DNA of 64,000 nucleotides from Alistipes sp. (GCA_017416915.1 JAFQAN010000023.1:1-64000), one strand, 5' to 3'; shown: positions 49,189-58,911, counted from the stretch's first letter. The notes: generated from the sequence alone by a model not told the origin. Numbers and translations: made by a program.

Positions 49189-50391
49189 TTACTTGATTAC
49201 TACGCAACGGTTAGTCTTAGGAGCGTGAGGATCCTCGAACGCCTTAACGGTGTCGCCCTTCCAGTCAACAGTGATGCGGTCCTCAGCTACGCCATTCTCA
49301 ACGAGGAATGCCTTAACGTTCTCAGCGCGCTCCTTAGAGAGACGCTCGTTCCAAGTAGGATTACCTGTCTCCTTATCAGCGTAACCAGTAACGGTAAGCT
49401 TAGCGTTGGTATCCTTAACCAAAGCGATGTAGCTCTCCAAAGTAGCCTTAGTGTAACCAGTGAGGTTAGACTTGTCGATGTTGAAGAATACTACGGTCTC
49501 GGGAGCAACCTCCTCAACAACCTTAGCGTTCTTGCACTCCTCAAGCTCCTTGCGCAAGTTATCGTTCTCGCCGTCGAGATCGTTAATCTTGTTGTTAGCG
49601 TCGCCGAGCTTGTTGTTAGCGTCGTTGAGCTTGTTGTTTAAGTCATCAACAACAGCGATGTAGCCGTCGATGTCGCTCTGAGTGTAAGCACGGTTCCAGT
49701 CGCGCTTGTTGAAGCGGTAAGCAACACCTACTGATGCAGAGAAGGTGCAAGCATAAGTACCACCGTTCTTAATCTCAGGTGCGAGAGCCTCCTCGGGCAA
49801 TACCCAAGTGCGGAGGTCGAGCTGGATGTCGAGCTGCTTGCAAACGCGGAACTTGTTCAATAAACCGAAAGTAGTAGCGAACTCACCATCGTAAGACTTG
49901 ATAGAGTCCTTAGTCCAAGTCATAGCGGTATAACCGAAACCTACGTAAGGAATAGCGTAGTAAACGCGATCCTCACGGTAGCCACCAATCCAGTTAGACA
50001 AGTTTACAAGAACATCACCGTGAACAAATACATAGGGGGTCTGGAAGAGATCGCCACCATATACAGAGGGGTTGTTCGAGTAGTTCTGGTACTGACCGCC
50101 ATCGAGCTGCAAGCGCATACCGACGATAGGCACGAACCACTTAGTTACAGCGAAGTTAGCGTTCCAGCTGTTACGATCAAAGAACTTACCAGGATCGCCA
50201 TCGCCCTTAACCTTGGTATTAACATCGAGATAAGAGCTACCGAAGCCAGCAGAAATCTCCCAGTTATCCCAGAACTTGTTTGTCTCATGACCCTTCCAAC
50301 GGAGCTTCTCGCTCTTAGTCTCCTGAGCCATCACATTCGTAGAAGCCAAAGCAAATACGGCTACTAACAAAGATAATAGAACTTTTTTCAT
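49189..50391 (-). CDS. OmpA-family outer-membrane protein
   Basis: This 400-residue protein has a signal peptide (MKKVLLSLLVAVFALASTNVMAQ), an N-terminal eight-strand barrel region (about 35-235, WEISAGFGSSYLDVN to SASVGVAYRFNKRDWNRAY), a heptad coiled-coil linker (LNNKLNDANNKLGDANNKI, about 255-290) and a C-terminal OmpA domain (TVVFFNIDKSNLTGYTKATL, VTGYADKETGNPTWNERLS, NRCVVIK) that binds peptidoglycan. It ties the outer membrane to the wall. Codon use suggests high expression. Confidence 0.92.
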   Translation of the reverse strand: MKKVLLSLLVAVFALASTNVMAQETKSEKLRWKGHETNKFWDNWEISAGFGSSYLDVNTKVKGDGDPGKFFDRNSWNANFAVTKWFVPIVGMRLQLDGGQYQNYSNNPSVYGGDLFQTPYVFVHGDVLVNLSNWIGGYREDRVYYAIPYVGFGYTAMTWTKDSIKSYDGEFATTFGLLNKFRVCKQLDIQLDLRTWVLPEEALAPEIKNGGTYACTFSASVGVAYRFNKRDWNRAYTQSDIDGYIAVVDDLNNKLNDANNKLGDANNKINDLDGENDNLRKELEECKNAKVVEEVAPETVVFFNIDKSNLTGYTKATLESYIALVKDTNAKLTVTGYADKETGNPTWNERLSKERAENVKAFLVENGVAEDRITVDWKGDTVKAFEDPHAPKTNRCVVIK

Positions 50392-50469
50392 GTTGTTTTA
50401 ATTAAAATTTATATTACACTTTTTCTTCCTATTCAGCCGACATCTCGACATTTTTACACATTTGGACTG

Positions 50470-50478
50470 ACAAATATA
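50470..50478 (-). promoter_or_regulatory. -7 box of the OmpA-family gene
   Basis: On the minus strand TATATTTGT matches TAnnTTTGY, 79 bases before the ATG. The surrounding leader is very AT-rich. Confidence 0.5.
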
Positions 50479-50639
50479 CAAATAATATACAAATAAACCA
50501 CACTTTTATACTTTTTTTTACTCTTTCGCGCCATTTTTTACGCATCTATGGGTAGATATGGTATAAATATATGCGATTTAGGAAGTTGCAATGACGCAGA
50601 ACAGCAAGACTACAAGCAGCTAAGAGGGCGGCGCGATTG

Positions 50640-50820
50640 GCTGGGAAAGACTGAGAACGCCTGAGAATGACTGAGAATGACTGGGTGGCGCGCCAACGAG
50701 ACTGCGAGACGACGGAACTGCGGGACGACGAGACCGCGGGACTACGGGACTACGAGACTGCGAGACTGCGAGAACACTTAAAAACCCAGGCGTTCTCAGG
50801 CATTCTCAGTCGTTCTCAGC
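50640..50820. repeat. Composite repeat locus D: flanking repeats and 8-base array
   Basis: Four CTGAGAAYGMC repeats on the left, GGCGCGCC, ten 8-base units (50695-50774, NNCGRGAC), AAAAACCCAGGC, then CGTTCTCAGGCATTCTCAG copies in the inverse orientation. Two hairpin modules follow. Confidence 0.85.
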
Positions 50821-50841
50821 TGCGCGTGGCAGTGCGTGGTA

Positions 50842-50968
50842 GCTTGGGCGTCAGAGTGGTGCAGATGTGGTGCCAAGTCGAAGTTTGGCTGGATGGGGGT
50901 GTACTTGGCGTACATCCCCATTCAGACGAACGAGCTTGGTGCCGCAGATGCGCCGCTATCACGACAAG
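50842..50968 (-). repeat. Hairpin module D1
   Basis: Nearly identical to module C1, with GCTTGGGCGTCAGAGTGG on the left, hairpin 1 with GGGGTGTAC-TTGGC-GTACATCCCC, and ACGACAAG on the right. Confidence 0.8.
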
Positions 50969-50969
50969 A

Positions 50970-51097
50970 GCTTGGCGTCAGAAGGGCGCCGAGTGCTACA
51001 CTCGGCAAAAATGCCGTCGATGGGTAGTACTAAGGCGTACGTCCCATTGACGGCATTTTTTGTTAGGGGACGCAATCGACCCCTTATCACGTCAAGC
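50970..51097 (-). repeat. Hairpin module D2 (3' of lipoprotein 2)
   Basis: Nearly identical to module A, except for the loop (GTAC-TAAGGC-GTAC). The large palindrome spans 51007-51060. Terminal repeats are GCTTGGCGT and ACGTCAAGC. Its right end is 7 bases from the stop of lipoprotein 2. Confidence 0.85.
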
Positions 51098-51104
51098 TAA
51101 GTGG

Positions 51105-53219
51105 CTACTCTCTTGCTACCAAACAATCAACTGGCAACTTCTTCTCACCCTCTGCGATAGTGGTAAGAGAGTGCTTCTTACCGCTCTTCTTTGCAGGGGC
51201 AACAGCCTGTGCCTGTGAAAGTGCAGGAAGCTCAACGGGAGTGTTGTCATAAACTGCACTTGGCACCAAAGCATTAGACTTGTTCTGCTGATCATAGAAC
51301 CACTCTGCGAAGATAGAGCCATCAGGATTTGCACCCTCGATAGTAGGCTCAAAAATCCTCTCATAGATACTTGTGTAGTAACCATCTGTATCCAATGCCA
51401 TTGCCCAAGTGTATGATTCAAGACCTGCTGATGCCATACTTACGTGCAGATATGGCGACATTGGACCATCGTTAAGAACCATCTTCACAATATTCTCGGG
51501 ACTATTCCATTCAGAAGGAGCTGAGGGGTTCTCAATCCAGTTAGTGAAGAAGAAGCTCTGCAACATCGATGGATCTGAGAAAGTTACCTCAAATGGAGCT
51601 ACAAATGGATAGTCTGTGTAGTTATCGAAGAAGTCTGCCACATAAGCATCGCTAGCCTTGATAGCATCGATGTGGAAATAGCCCAACTCCTCATTTACGA
51701 TAAGCTTCATATGCGACTCACGATCCTCCAATGTTGAGAAGGTTGTAGAGAAGAGGTCGGTAGTAACCACACCACCGCGGTAACCAAATGCGAATACTAC
51801 GTACTCAGTAGCGGGATCGAAATACACGGGAGCCTCGTCCTCGGAAGCTCCTGGATAGTAAGTGCTATCGCCACTAAGCACCGCTGGAGCTTCCATTGTA
51901 CTGAGCAAGCCCTGAAGCTTCTGATTATCAGTAGAGCCAAGGCTATCCCAATATTCCTTAGTAACGTAACCAGCAATATAAGGATCGTCATTTACGGTCT
52001 TCCACATAATCTTAGCCGACATTGTGGTAATATCCTGTACTATGATTACAAACTCGTTATCAGACATCTCAACAGGATCAGTCTTTACAACCTCAAAGAC
52101 AGGCACTGTCGCACACAAACCCTCCTCGGTTACAGCAAACGCATAGAGATAGTACTCAGTGTCTGAGAGACAGTCGAAGGTGTAGTCATCGCTAACATAC
52201 GAGCAGAACTCTTGAATATAACCAGCAGCAGTATAACTGCTGTTAGAAAGTCTATTAGCAACAAAAGTGTTGTTATAAAGCTCAAAGTAGCGAGCAGGCT
52301 CTATACCGAGCTGCGCACACTCCGAATCAACAATTGACTTCTGGAAAACATCGAAATAGAATGCATCGAGATATGTAGTAGGAGCCGTTACTGTAGCAGT
52401 AAGCTCATTCTGATCGACAGAGGTCTCGAAGGTAAAGTCCATATCGCTCAGAGGTACCTTAGCGGTAGTGAACTTGAAGCGATAGATGTCCGAAAGACGC
52501 TCGCAAGTATCGATATCGTAGTAATAAGCAATCAGGTAGTAGTCCGACTCAGGTGCCAAGCCCGTAGGCTCTACGTCATAGCTATTACCCCACTTTGCAC
52601 GAGCCTCAGCCACGTCCTTCCACGAGATACCATTCCAATAGCCAAGAGCCTGGAAGTACTCCACCTCATACTGGAACAGAGCCTCATCGGTCTGCAAGTT
52701 GTTTGCCTCAATCTCAGCGGGAGTATAGATACCATAGATGTATGCCAAATCGCTGTTGGCAGGATAGACGTCTAATACGCACGAGAGATACTTCTGCTCA
52801 GTAACCTCTATCTCGAAGGTAAGGTCCTGGTTCATAGCAGCCGCCTGCTTAACGGTAAATGTCTTCTTCTCAGCACCCTTGTAGCTTACGTCCACGGTAG
52901 TCTCACGAGGGGTCTCCGCAGAGTTACGCTCAACGCTAAACTTGATAACACCCGGGGTAGCAACGTCGATGTCAGATACCCAATCCTCAGCAGGCACAAC
53001 AGTAACATTCTCGCCCTCAATGGGGTTAGTGAGAGTGTAGTTCACGGTGTAGTCGCCACCATTAGCTGAGGCATTAACAGTCTCGCTTTTGAGGTTGATT
53101 GTAACATCACCTGGGTTTGGAGCTGGCTCTGGCTCAGGCTCATCGTTGTTACAACCTACAAAAATGAACACGCTCAACAAGGGGAGCAATGCCCACAACA
53201 TTTTTGAAAGTTTGTTCAT
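51105..53219 (-). CDS. BACON-like domain lipoprotein 2
   Basis: This 704-residue lipoprotein (MLWALLPLLSVFIFVGCNNDEPEPEP, Cys23) has an acidic Pro-Glu linker, a BACON-like domain (about 40-130: NGGDYTVNYTLTNPIEGE, ETTVDVSYKGAEKKTFTVKQ) and long beta-rich repeats paralogous to lipoprotein 1 (CAQLGIEPARYFELY, DTEYYLYAFAVTEEG, YVVFAFGYRGGVVTT). It is about 64 residues longer, mainly at the C-terminus, which ends in a basic KKSGKKHSL segment. It is probably surface-exposed. Confidence 0.8.
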   Translation of the reverse strand: MNKLSKMLWALLPLLSVFIFVGCNNDEPEPEPAPNPGDVTINLKSETVNASANGGDYTVNYTLTNPIEGENVTVVPAEDWVSDIDVATPGVIKFSVERNSAETPRETTVDVSYKGAEKKTFTVKQAAAMNQDLTFEIEVTEQKYLSCVLDVYPANSDLAYIYGIYTPAEIEANNLQTDEALFQYEVEYFQALGYWNGISWKDVAEARAKWGNSYDVEPTGLAPESDYYLIAYYYDIDTCERLSDIYRFKFTTAKVPLSDMDFTFETSVDQNELTATVTAPTTYLDAFYFDVFQKSIVDSECAQLGIEPARYFELYNNTFVANRLSNSSYTAAGYIQEFCSYVSDDYTFDCLSDTEYYLYAFAVTEEGLCATVPVFEVVKTDPVEMSDNEFVIIVQDITTMSAKIMWKTVNDDPYIAGYVTKEYWDSLGSTDNQKLQGLLSTMEAPAVLSGDSTYYPGASEDEAPVYFDPATEYVVFAFGYRGGVVTTDLFSTTFSTLEDRESHMKLIVNEELGYFHIDAIKASDAYVADFFDNYTDYPFVAPFEVTFSDPSMLQSFFFTNWIENPSAPSEWNSPENIVKMVLNDGPMSPYLHVSMASAGLESYTWAMALDTDGYYTSIYERIFEPTIEGANPDGSIFAEWFYDQQNKSNALVPSAVYDNTPVELPALSQAQAVAPAKKSGKKHSLTTIAEGEKKLPVDCLVARE

Positions 53220-53294
53220 TGTTAAAATTGTTTTAAGTTATTGTTAATAAATGTATTAGCCTCATCAATATAAACACACTATACTCTTTATACT

Positions 53295-53303
53295 GCAAAT
53301 ATA
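53295..53303 (-). promoter_or_regulatory. -7 box of lipoprotein 2
   Basis: On the minus strand TATATTTGC matches TAnnTTTGY, 76 bases before the ATG. Confidence 0.5.
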
Positions 53304-53431
53304 CGAAATAAAACATAAAAAACAATAGTTATGGCTATTTTTTTTGACAACTTTTAGGTAGGGTTAGGGTTATGCAGAGAGAAGTTTCGCAACTGTAAAA
53401 GAACGAGTAAGATTAAGTAGGGCGCACGATT

Positions 53432-53880
53432 GACTGGGAAAAACTGAGAATAACTGGGAACGACTGAGAATAACTGGGAACGACTGGGAACGACTGGGAA
53501 GCGCGCCTACGAGACGGCGGGACGACGGGACTGCGAGACCGCGGGACTGCGGGACTACGAGACGGCAGGACGACGGGACTGCGAGACTGCGGGACCGCGG
53601 GACCGCGGGACGACGAGACTGCGGGACCACGGGACCGCGGGACCACGGGACCACGGGACCGCGAGACCGCGAGACCGCGGGACGACGGGACTGCGAGACC
53701 GCGAGACCGCGAGACGGCGGAACGACGAGACTGCGAGACCGCGAGACCGCGAGACCGCGGGACGACGAGACTGCGAGACGACGGGACTACGAGACGGCGG
53801 GACGACGAGACTACTGAAAAACCCAGGCGTTCTCAGGCGTTCTCAGCCATTCTCAGGCGTTCTCAGTCATTCTCAGCTGT
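53432..53880. repeat. Composite repeat locus E: 38-unit 8-base array
   Basis: Left flank: alternating ACTGGGAA and ACTGAGAA units (53432-53500). Then GCGCGCC and the largest array, 53508-53811, exactly 304 bases or 38 units of NNCGRGAC. The first two bases of each unit vary (GA, TG, CG, TA, GG, CA) while CG-R-GAC is kept in almost every unit. AAAAACCCAGGC and inverted CGTTCTCAG copies follow (53816-53878). Confidence 0.9.
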
Positions 53881-53888
53881 GCGTGGCA

Positions 53889-54013
53889 GCTTGGCGTCAG
53901 AGTGGTGCAGCAGTACCGCCGATAAAGAGATTGGGCTGGATGGATAGTACTGAGCGTACATTCCATTCAGCCCAATGATTGAGGCGGCGCTGATGCGCCG
54001 CTATCACGACAAG
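53889..54013 (-). repeat. Hairpin module E (3' of nrdJ)
   Basis: Terminal segments GCTTGGCGTCAG and ACGACAAG. Hairpin 1 (53930-53976) pairs ATTGGGCTGGATGGA with TTCCATTCAGCCCAAT around AGTACTGAGCGTAC, and hairpin 2 is GCGGCGC-TGAT-GCGCCGC. The right end is 6 bases from the nrdJ stop. It is the intact form of module B. Confidence 0.85.
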
Positions 54014-54019
54014 ACCAAA

Positions 54020-56575
54020 TTAACCGCACTTCGAATAACCACACGACATACAAGTCAAGCAGCCATTCTGATATGCCATATTCTCCTGGCCACACTGCGG
54101 ACAACGACCCTTGCCGCGAGTGCCATCCTTGATATACTGCTTCAAGGCGCGCTCAACACCATTCTTCCAGGTGTTGATGGTCTCGCTGTCGAGGTGCAGA
54201 CCATCGACAAGCTGAACAACCTTGTCGATAGGCATACCATAGCGCAATACGCCCGAGATAAGCTTCGCATAGTTCCAGAACTCCTCGTCGAAGAGGCGCG
54301 AGATACCACCGATGGTGTTGATATAGCCGTAGCGGTCCTGATACTGGAAGTCGTAACGCTTGTTACCATCCTTCTCGCACACCTTCAAGATATGACCGTG
54401 AGTGATGGTCTTGGGGATATACATTGCATCCTCCTCAATCTTACCAGTGAATATCTCGTAGGGGCGGTCATCCTGCTTGCCAACGAAGGCAATCCAATCC
54501 TCTGTGCCATTCTTGAAGCGCACAATGTCGGCAGGGATAGACTCGGGACGACGTATAGACTCGCTACCCTGGCAGTTCTTCTTCGTAGCGCCTCCCTTAG
54601 ACTTAACGTCGAGAAGTACGCCATCACGACAGCCATCGCGATATACGGTAACACCCTTACAGCCACACTCCCACGCTGTGCGATATACCTCAGCAACAAG
54701 CTCCTCGGTAACCTCGTTGGGGAGATTTACGGTAACCGAAATAGAGTGATCTACCCACTTTTGGATAGCACCCTGCATCTTCACCTTAGCAACCCAGTCG
54801 ATGTCGTTAGCCGTAGCCTTGTGGTAGGGCGATGCTTGGAGCCACTTATCAAGCTCCTCGTCCGAGATAGTCTGCAAACGCGACGTGTCAAAGCCGTTAA
54901 GCGACAGCCACTTAACAAACTGATGATGATATACGTAGTACTCGATAAACTTCTCGCCAGTCTCATCCACAAACGACGCCACCTGGTCCTTATCCGAAGG
55001 GTTAATCTTACGACGACGCTTATAGACGGGGCGGAAGACAGGCTCGATACCCGATGTTGTCTGCGACATAAGCGACGTGGTACCCGTAGGTGCGATGGTG
55101 AGCATCGCGATATTACGGCGGCCATACTTCTGCATAAGCTCTGCAAGCTCGGGAGCCTCAGCGAGGATACGCTGTATCATCGGGTTATTCTGCTCCTTAG
55201 CATAGTCGAAGACGCCAAAAGCACCACGATCCTTCGCCATATCTACCGAGGCGCGGTATGCCTCCACGGCGAGGGTCTTGTGTACGTTCACTGCAAAGTC
55301 GATAGCCTCATCCGAGCCGTAGCGCAAGCCCAACGCAGCGAGCATATCGCCCTCGGCGGTGATGCCCAGACCCGTACGGCGACCTTTGAGTGCCATATCC
55401 TTAATCTTGTGCCACAACTCCAACTCTACGCGGCGTACATCCTGATCCTCGGGGTCAGAGGCAATCTTGTTGATGATAAGATCGACCTTCTCCAACTCCA
55501 AGTCGATGATGTCATCCATAAGGTGCATAGCCTTGTGGATGTGCTGCTTGAACTTATCGAAGTTGAACGTAGCGTTCTTAGTAAATGGCTCATCCACATA
55601 TCCCAAGAGGTTGAGAGCCAACAGACGGCAGCTGTCGTAGGGGCATAGCGGAATCTCGCCACAAGGGTTGGTAGATACCGTGCGGAAGCCCTCGTCGGCG
55701 TAGCAGTCGGGGACACTCTCGCGGATGATGGTATCCCAGAACAATACGCCAGGCTCAGCCGACTTCCAGGCGTTATGGATAATCTTGTTCCACAACTTCT
55801 TAGCATCGACATCCTGCACCACCATAGGCTCCTTAGCGCCCACGGGGAACTGCTGACGATAGGTGCGACCTTCGATAGCAGCGCGCATAAAGTCGTCGTC
55901 AATCTTGATAGATACGTTAGCGCCAGTAACCTTGCCTGTATCAACCTTTGCGTCGATGAAACGCTCGGCGTCGGGGTGCTTGATAAGCAACGAGAGCATC
56001 AGCGCACCACGGCGACCATCCTGAGCCACCTCACGTGTAGAGTTCGAGTAGCGCTCCATGAAGGGCACGATACCCGTCGAGGTGAGTGCCGAGTTTAGCA
56101 CGGGGCTACCCGTAGGACGGATGTGCGAGAGGTCGTGTCCCACGCCACCGCGACGCTTCATAAGCTGCACCTGCTCCTCGTCCATACGGAAGATACCACC
56201 GTACGAGTCGGCGGGGTTCTTATGTCCGATAACGAAGCAGTTAGAGAGCGATGCCACCTGCATATTGTTGCCAATACCAGTCATCGGTCCGCCCTGCGGA
56301 ATGACATAGCGGAAGTGGTCGAGCAGGTCGAATATCTCCTTCTCGTCCAACGGATTAGGATAGTTACGCTCGATGCGCGCAAGCTCCTTAGCGATACGGT
56401 TGTGCATATCGACAGGAGTAGTCTCGTAGATGTTGCCAAACGAGTCTTTGAGAGCATACTTGCTCACCCACACCGTCGCCGCGAGGTCATCGCCTAAGAA
56501 GTACTCCTTGGTAGCAGCTACGGCATCGTCGTACTTCACCTTGTTGAGTTGTTCAGGTTTAGGTTGTTTAGTCAT
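54020..56575 (-). CDS. nrdJ: Adenosylcobalamin-dependent ribonucleotide reductase (class II)
   Basis: This 851-residue class II reductase makes deoxyribonucleotides using adenosylcobalamin instead of a tyrosyl radical, so it works with or without oxygen. Marks are the substrate-site NPCGEIPLCPYDSC, the TIAPTGTTSLMSQTTSGIEP loop and a C-terminal zinc-ribbon CPQCGQENMAYQNGCLTCMS with further cysteines. I chose the ATG at 56575 (MTKQPKPEQLNK) rather than one six codons upstream. A leader hairpin (56621-56642) is present, but no B12 riboswitch was recognised. It ends beside hairpin module E. Confidence 0.95.
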   Translation of the reverse strand: MTKQPKPEQLNKVKYDDAVAATKEYFLGDDLAATVWVSKYALKDSFGNIYETTPVDMHNRIAKELARIERNYPNPLDEKEIFDLLDHFRYVIPQGGPMTGIGNNMQVASLSNCFVIGHKNPADSYGGIFRMDEEQVQLMKRRGGVGHDLSHIRPTGSPVLNSALTSTGIVPFMERYSNSTREVAQDGRRGALMLSLLIKHPDAERFIDAKVDTGKVTGANVSIKIDDDFMRAAIEGRTYRQQFPVGAKEPMVVQDVDAKKLWNKIIHNAWKSAEPGVLFWDTIIRESVPDCYADEGFRTVSTNPCGEIPLCPYDSCRLLALNLLGYVDEPFTKNATFNFDKFKQHIHKAMHLMDDIIDLELEKVDLIINKIASDPEDQDVRRVELELWHKIKDMALKGRRTGLGITAEGDMLAALGLRYGSDEAIDFAVNVHKTLAVEAYRASVDMAKDRGAFGVFDYAKEQNNPMIQRILAEAPELAELMQKYGRRNIAMLTIAPTGTTSLMSQTTSGIEPVFRPVYKRRRKINPSDKDQVASFVDETGEKFIEYYVYHHQFVKWLSLNGFDTSRLQTISDEELDKWLQASPYHKATANDIDWVAKVKMQGAIQKWVDHSISVTVNLPNEVTEELVAEVYRTAWECGCKGVTVYRDGCRDGVLLDVKSKGGATKKNCQGSESIRRPESIPADIVRFKNGTEDWIAFVGKQDDRPYEIFTGKIEEDAMYIPKTITHGHILKVCEKDGNKRYDFQYQDRYGYINTIGGISRLFDEEFWNYAKLISGVLRYGMPIDKVVQLVDGLHLDSETINTWKNGVERALKQYIKDGTRGKGRCPQCGQENMAYQNGCLTCMSCGYSKCG

Positions 56576-56782
56576 AGTTATATCTTTTATCAATTACTTG
56601 TCGTACATTGACAGCAACTGCCGCCCTTAGGTATAAAGGCGGAGTTTGGGATTACAAAATTCGTGATTTTTTGTGGTAATAAAAAATGTGATAACTACTA
56701 TTTTTTCGACAGTTTATTCACAATAATTAAAAAGATGCGTCAGAGATACATCTAACACGTTTTTACGCCAAAAATATTTTTG

Positions 56783-57364
56783 TTACCCTCTTTTTCTCTT
56801 CATTATATAGCGGAACATCGCCACCGACAGAAGCCCCGTGAAAGTACCTACGCCCGCACCCAATAGGATGTCTTGCGGGAAATGGCAAGCAAGGTAAATA
56901 CGTGAGTAACAGTACAGTAGCGACACCACAATCATCACCACCGTAAGCCAGCGGCGCTGCACGACCATCGCCGAGAGCAGCGCAAGCGAGACAATCGTTG
57001 CGGCGTGTGCCGACACCGTGCCGAACTCGCCGTGTTCGTACGACGGCACGTGGATATTCTCGATGCCATCGCTCCACATTGGACGTGGACGCGCAGGAAA
57101 CGACGCCCACACATCTTTCAGAGGTCCCGAGTGCTTAAAAATACCCGCTATCACATCGGCAAGTCCCATCGCCACAGCTGCCGCCACGACAAAGAGCAGC
57201 AGACCGCGCCACGCGTAGCGACGCCATACCATATATAATATTAGCGCGTAGAGCGGCAGCCACATTGCCACGCCCGACACAGCACTCATAAAGCTATCCA
57301 TCGCCTTGCCACCATCGAAATTGAGAGCCTCAAACAGAGCTACATCCCACGTTGTACCATTCAT
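56783..57364 (-). CDS. PAP2-family membrane phosphatase
   Basis: This 193-residue integral membrane protein carries the three PAP2 motifs: Lys83 with R-P at 92-93 (KDVWASFPARPRP), the Ser-x-His block SAH (118-120), and SR-x5-H-x3-D (Ser154-Arg155, His161, Asp165). Members remove phosphate from undecaprenyl pyrophosphate, lipid A or phosphatidyl lipids at the periplasmic face. It is the last gene of a five-gene envelope operon, 14 bases after the MBOAT gene. Confidence 0.85.
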   Translation of the reverse strand: MNGTTWDVALFEALNFDGGKAMDSFMSAVSGVAMWLPLYALILYMVWRRYAWRGLLLFVVAAAVAMGLADVIAGIFKHSGPLKDVWASFPARPRPMWSDGIENIHVPSYEHGEFGTVSAHAATIVSLALLSAMVVQRRWLTVVMIVVSLLYCYSRIYLACHFPQDILLGAGVGTFTGLLSVAMFRYIMKRKRG

Positions 57365-57378
57365 AAGCTAAACTTAAA

Positions 57379-58911
57379 TTAAAATGCCGCATACATCGGT
57401 AGCGCACCACCGCCGTCCGCCGTTGCCGTAAGCAACATATCGCACTGCATAACAAGCCATACGGCGACCACCATAACAACCAGCTGCACCACGAAGCCGC
57501 CGCGCGTAATAGCTCCGCGTACCGCAGCGTCAAAGCTACGAGGCATAAGGTGCATAAGATAGCCCAGCGCCATAACCACAAAGAACGCACCGTGGCTCTC
57601 GACCAACGCTCTGAGGTCGGCAATAGCGAAGCTATGGGCAATGCTATGGAGCATATCCTTTACCGTCGTCATACTGTCAGCAGCAAAGAGTAGCCAGCCA
57701 AAAGCGACGATATGGAAGCATAGAACGATGCCACAAACTCTCCAAATCGGCTTCATATCACGCCCAACGACCTTCGCATTCGGCACAACCGCAAGCCACA
57801 CCTTATGTAGTGCCAACGCTATGCCGTGCAACGCTCCCCACGCAAGGAAGGTCATACCTACACCGTGCCACAGACCACCGAGCAGCATTGTGATAAAAAG
57901 GTTTAGGTATGTACGTACCCTGCCGCGACGGTTGCCGCCCAACGGGATGTAGAGGTAGTCGCGTAGCCACGACGAGAGCGATATATGCCATCTGCGCCAA
58001 AACTCCGTGATGGTGGCAGACTTATACGGAGCATCGAAGTTGTCGGGGAGTCGGAAGCCGAGCAGCAACGCAACGCCCACCGCAATATCGGAGTATCCCG
58101 AGAAGTCGCAGTATATCTGCAACGTGAAGCCGTATATTGCCACAAGTGCCACGGCACCACTATCGCCCAGCTCACCCGCAAAGGCAGGTGTAACAAACAG
58201 TACGCCGAGCGACTTGCTTATCACGGCATACTTCAACAGACCGCCCGCAATGAGCGTTACGGCACGTCCCAGCTCCTCGCGCGAAAGCGTAGGACGGGGC
58301 GACTCTATCTGCGGGATGAACTCCTTGGCACGTACCAACGGGCCAAGAAACATCTTCGGGAAGAAGCTGAGCAGAAAAAGATAGTCGCTAAAACGTCTCA
58401 ACGGAGCGATAGTGCCGCGCGAGACATCCACCACATAGGCAATAGACTGAAAGACGAAGAACGAGACACCAGCAGGCACCACCAACGCCTCGATATTGAA
58501 TATTCCGCCTTCAAAGAGAGTCGCTAAGAGGTCGGCTACAAGGGACGACGCCTTAAAGACGACAAGTATCGCAACATTTATCACCACACTCAGCGCCACC
58601 CAGCCACGACCACGGTGACCACGGCGCTGCGACCTCGCCACAAGGCGAGCTATGGTATAGTCGCTAAGTGCCACGAAGAGCAGCAGAAGCAGATACGCCC
58701 CCGAGAGTTTATAGTAGAAGTATAGCGAGAAGAGTACGACATAGAGTGTACGCAGCGTTCGGTGGTTGCGTACAGCGAGGTAACCCACACCAAATACCAA
58801 AAAGGCGAAGAGAAAGAGAGCGCTGACCAGGCTTATAGGCTGCGCAGCATCGTACTCCAAGAGCGACAGCAGCCGCTCCCATACGCCATTATCGAAGTGT
58901 AGGTAGTCCAT
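57379..58911 (-). CDS. MBOAT-family O-acyltransferase (AlgI/DltB-like)
   Basis: This 510-residue polytopic protein is an MBOAT acyltransferase. Marks are the FFPKMFLGPLVRAKEFIPQI region, the FSGYSDIAVGVALLLGFRLPDNF block, TEFWRRWHISLSSWLRDYLY, and the catalytic-His block LLGGLWHGVGMTFLAWGALH. Such proteins pass acyl (often acetyl) groups across the membrane to extracytoplasmic partners. The gene 3 bases upstream encodes an SGNH protein, the usual partner that carries the acyl group to a surface glycan. Confidence 0.92.
   Translation of the reverse strand: MDYLHFDNGVWERLLSLLEYDAAQPISLVSALFLFAFLVFGVGYLAVRNHRTLRTLYVVLFSLYFYYKLSGAYLLLLLFVALSDYTIARLVARSQRRGHRGRGWVALSVVINVAILVVFKASSLVADLLATLFEGGIFNIEALVVPAGVSFFVFQSIAYVVDVSRGTIAPLRRFSDYLFLLSFFPKMFLGPLVRAKEFIPQIESPRPTLSREELGRAVTLIAGGLLKYAVISKSLGVLFVTPAFAGELGDSGAVALVAIYGFTLQIYCDFSGYSDIAVGVALLLGFRLPDNFDAPYKSATITEFWRRWHISLSSWLRDYLYIPLGGNRRGRVRTYLNLFITMLLGGLWHGVGMTFLAWGALHGIALALHKVWLAVVPNAKVVGRDMKPIWRVCGIVLCFHIVAFGWLLFAADSMTTVKDMLHSIAHSFAIADLRALVESHGAFFVVMALGYLMHLMPRSFDAAVRGAITRGGFVVQLVVMVVAVWLVMQCDMLLTATADGGGALPMYAAF

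Noticed and set aside
53370-53654. Open frames through the 8-base arrays (Arg/Ser/Pro/Val-rich)
   Set aside because: The residues only reflect the repeat, frames shift with the period of 8, and similar frames at other loci do not share start or end.
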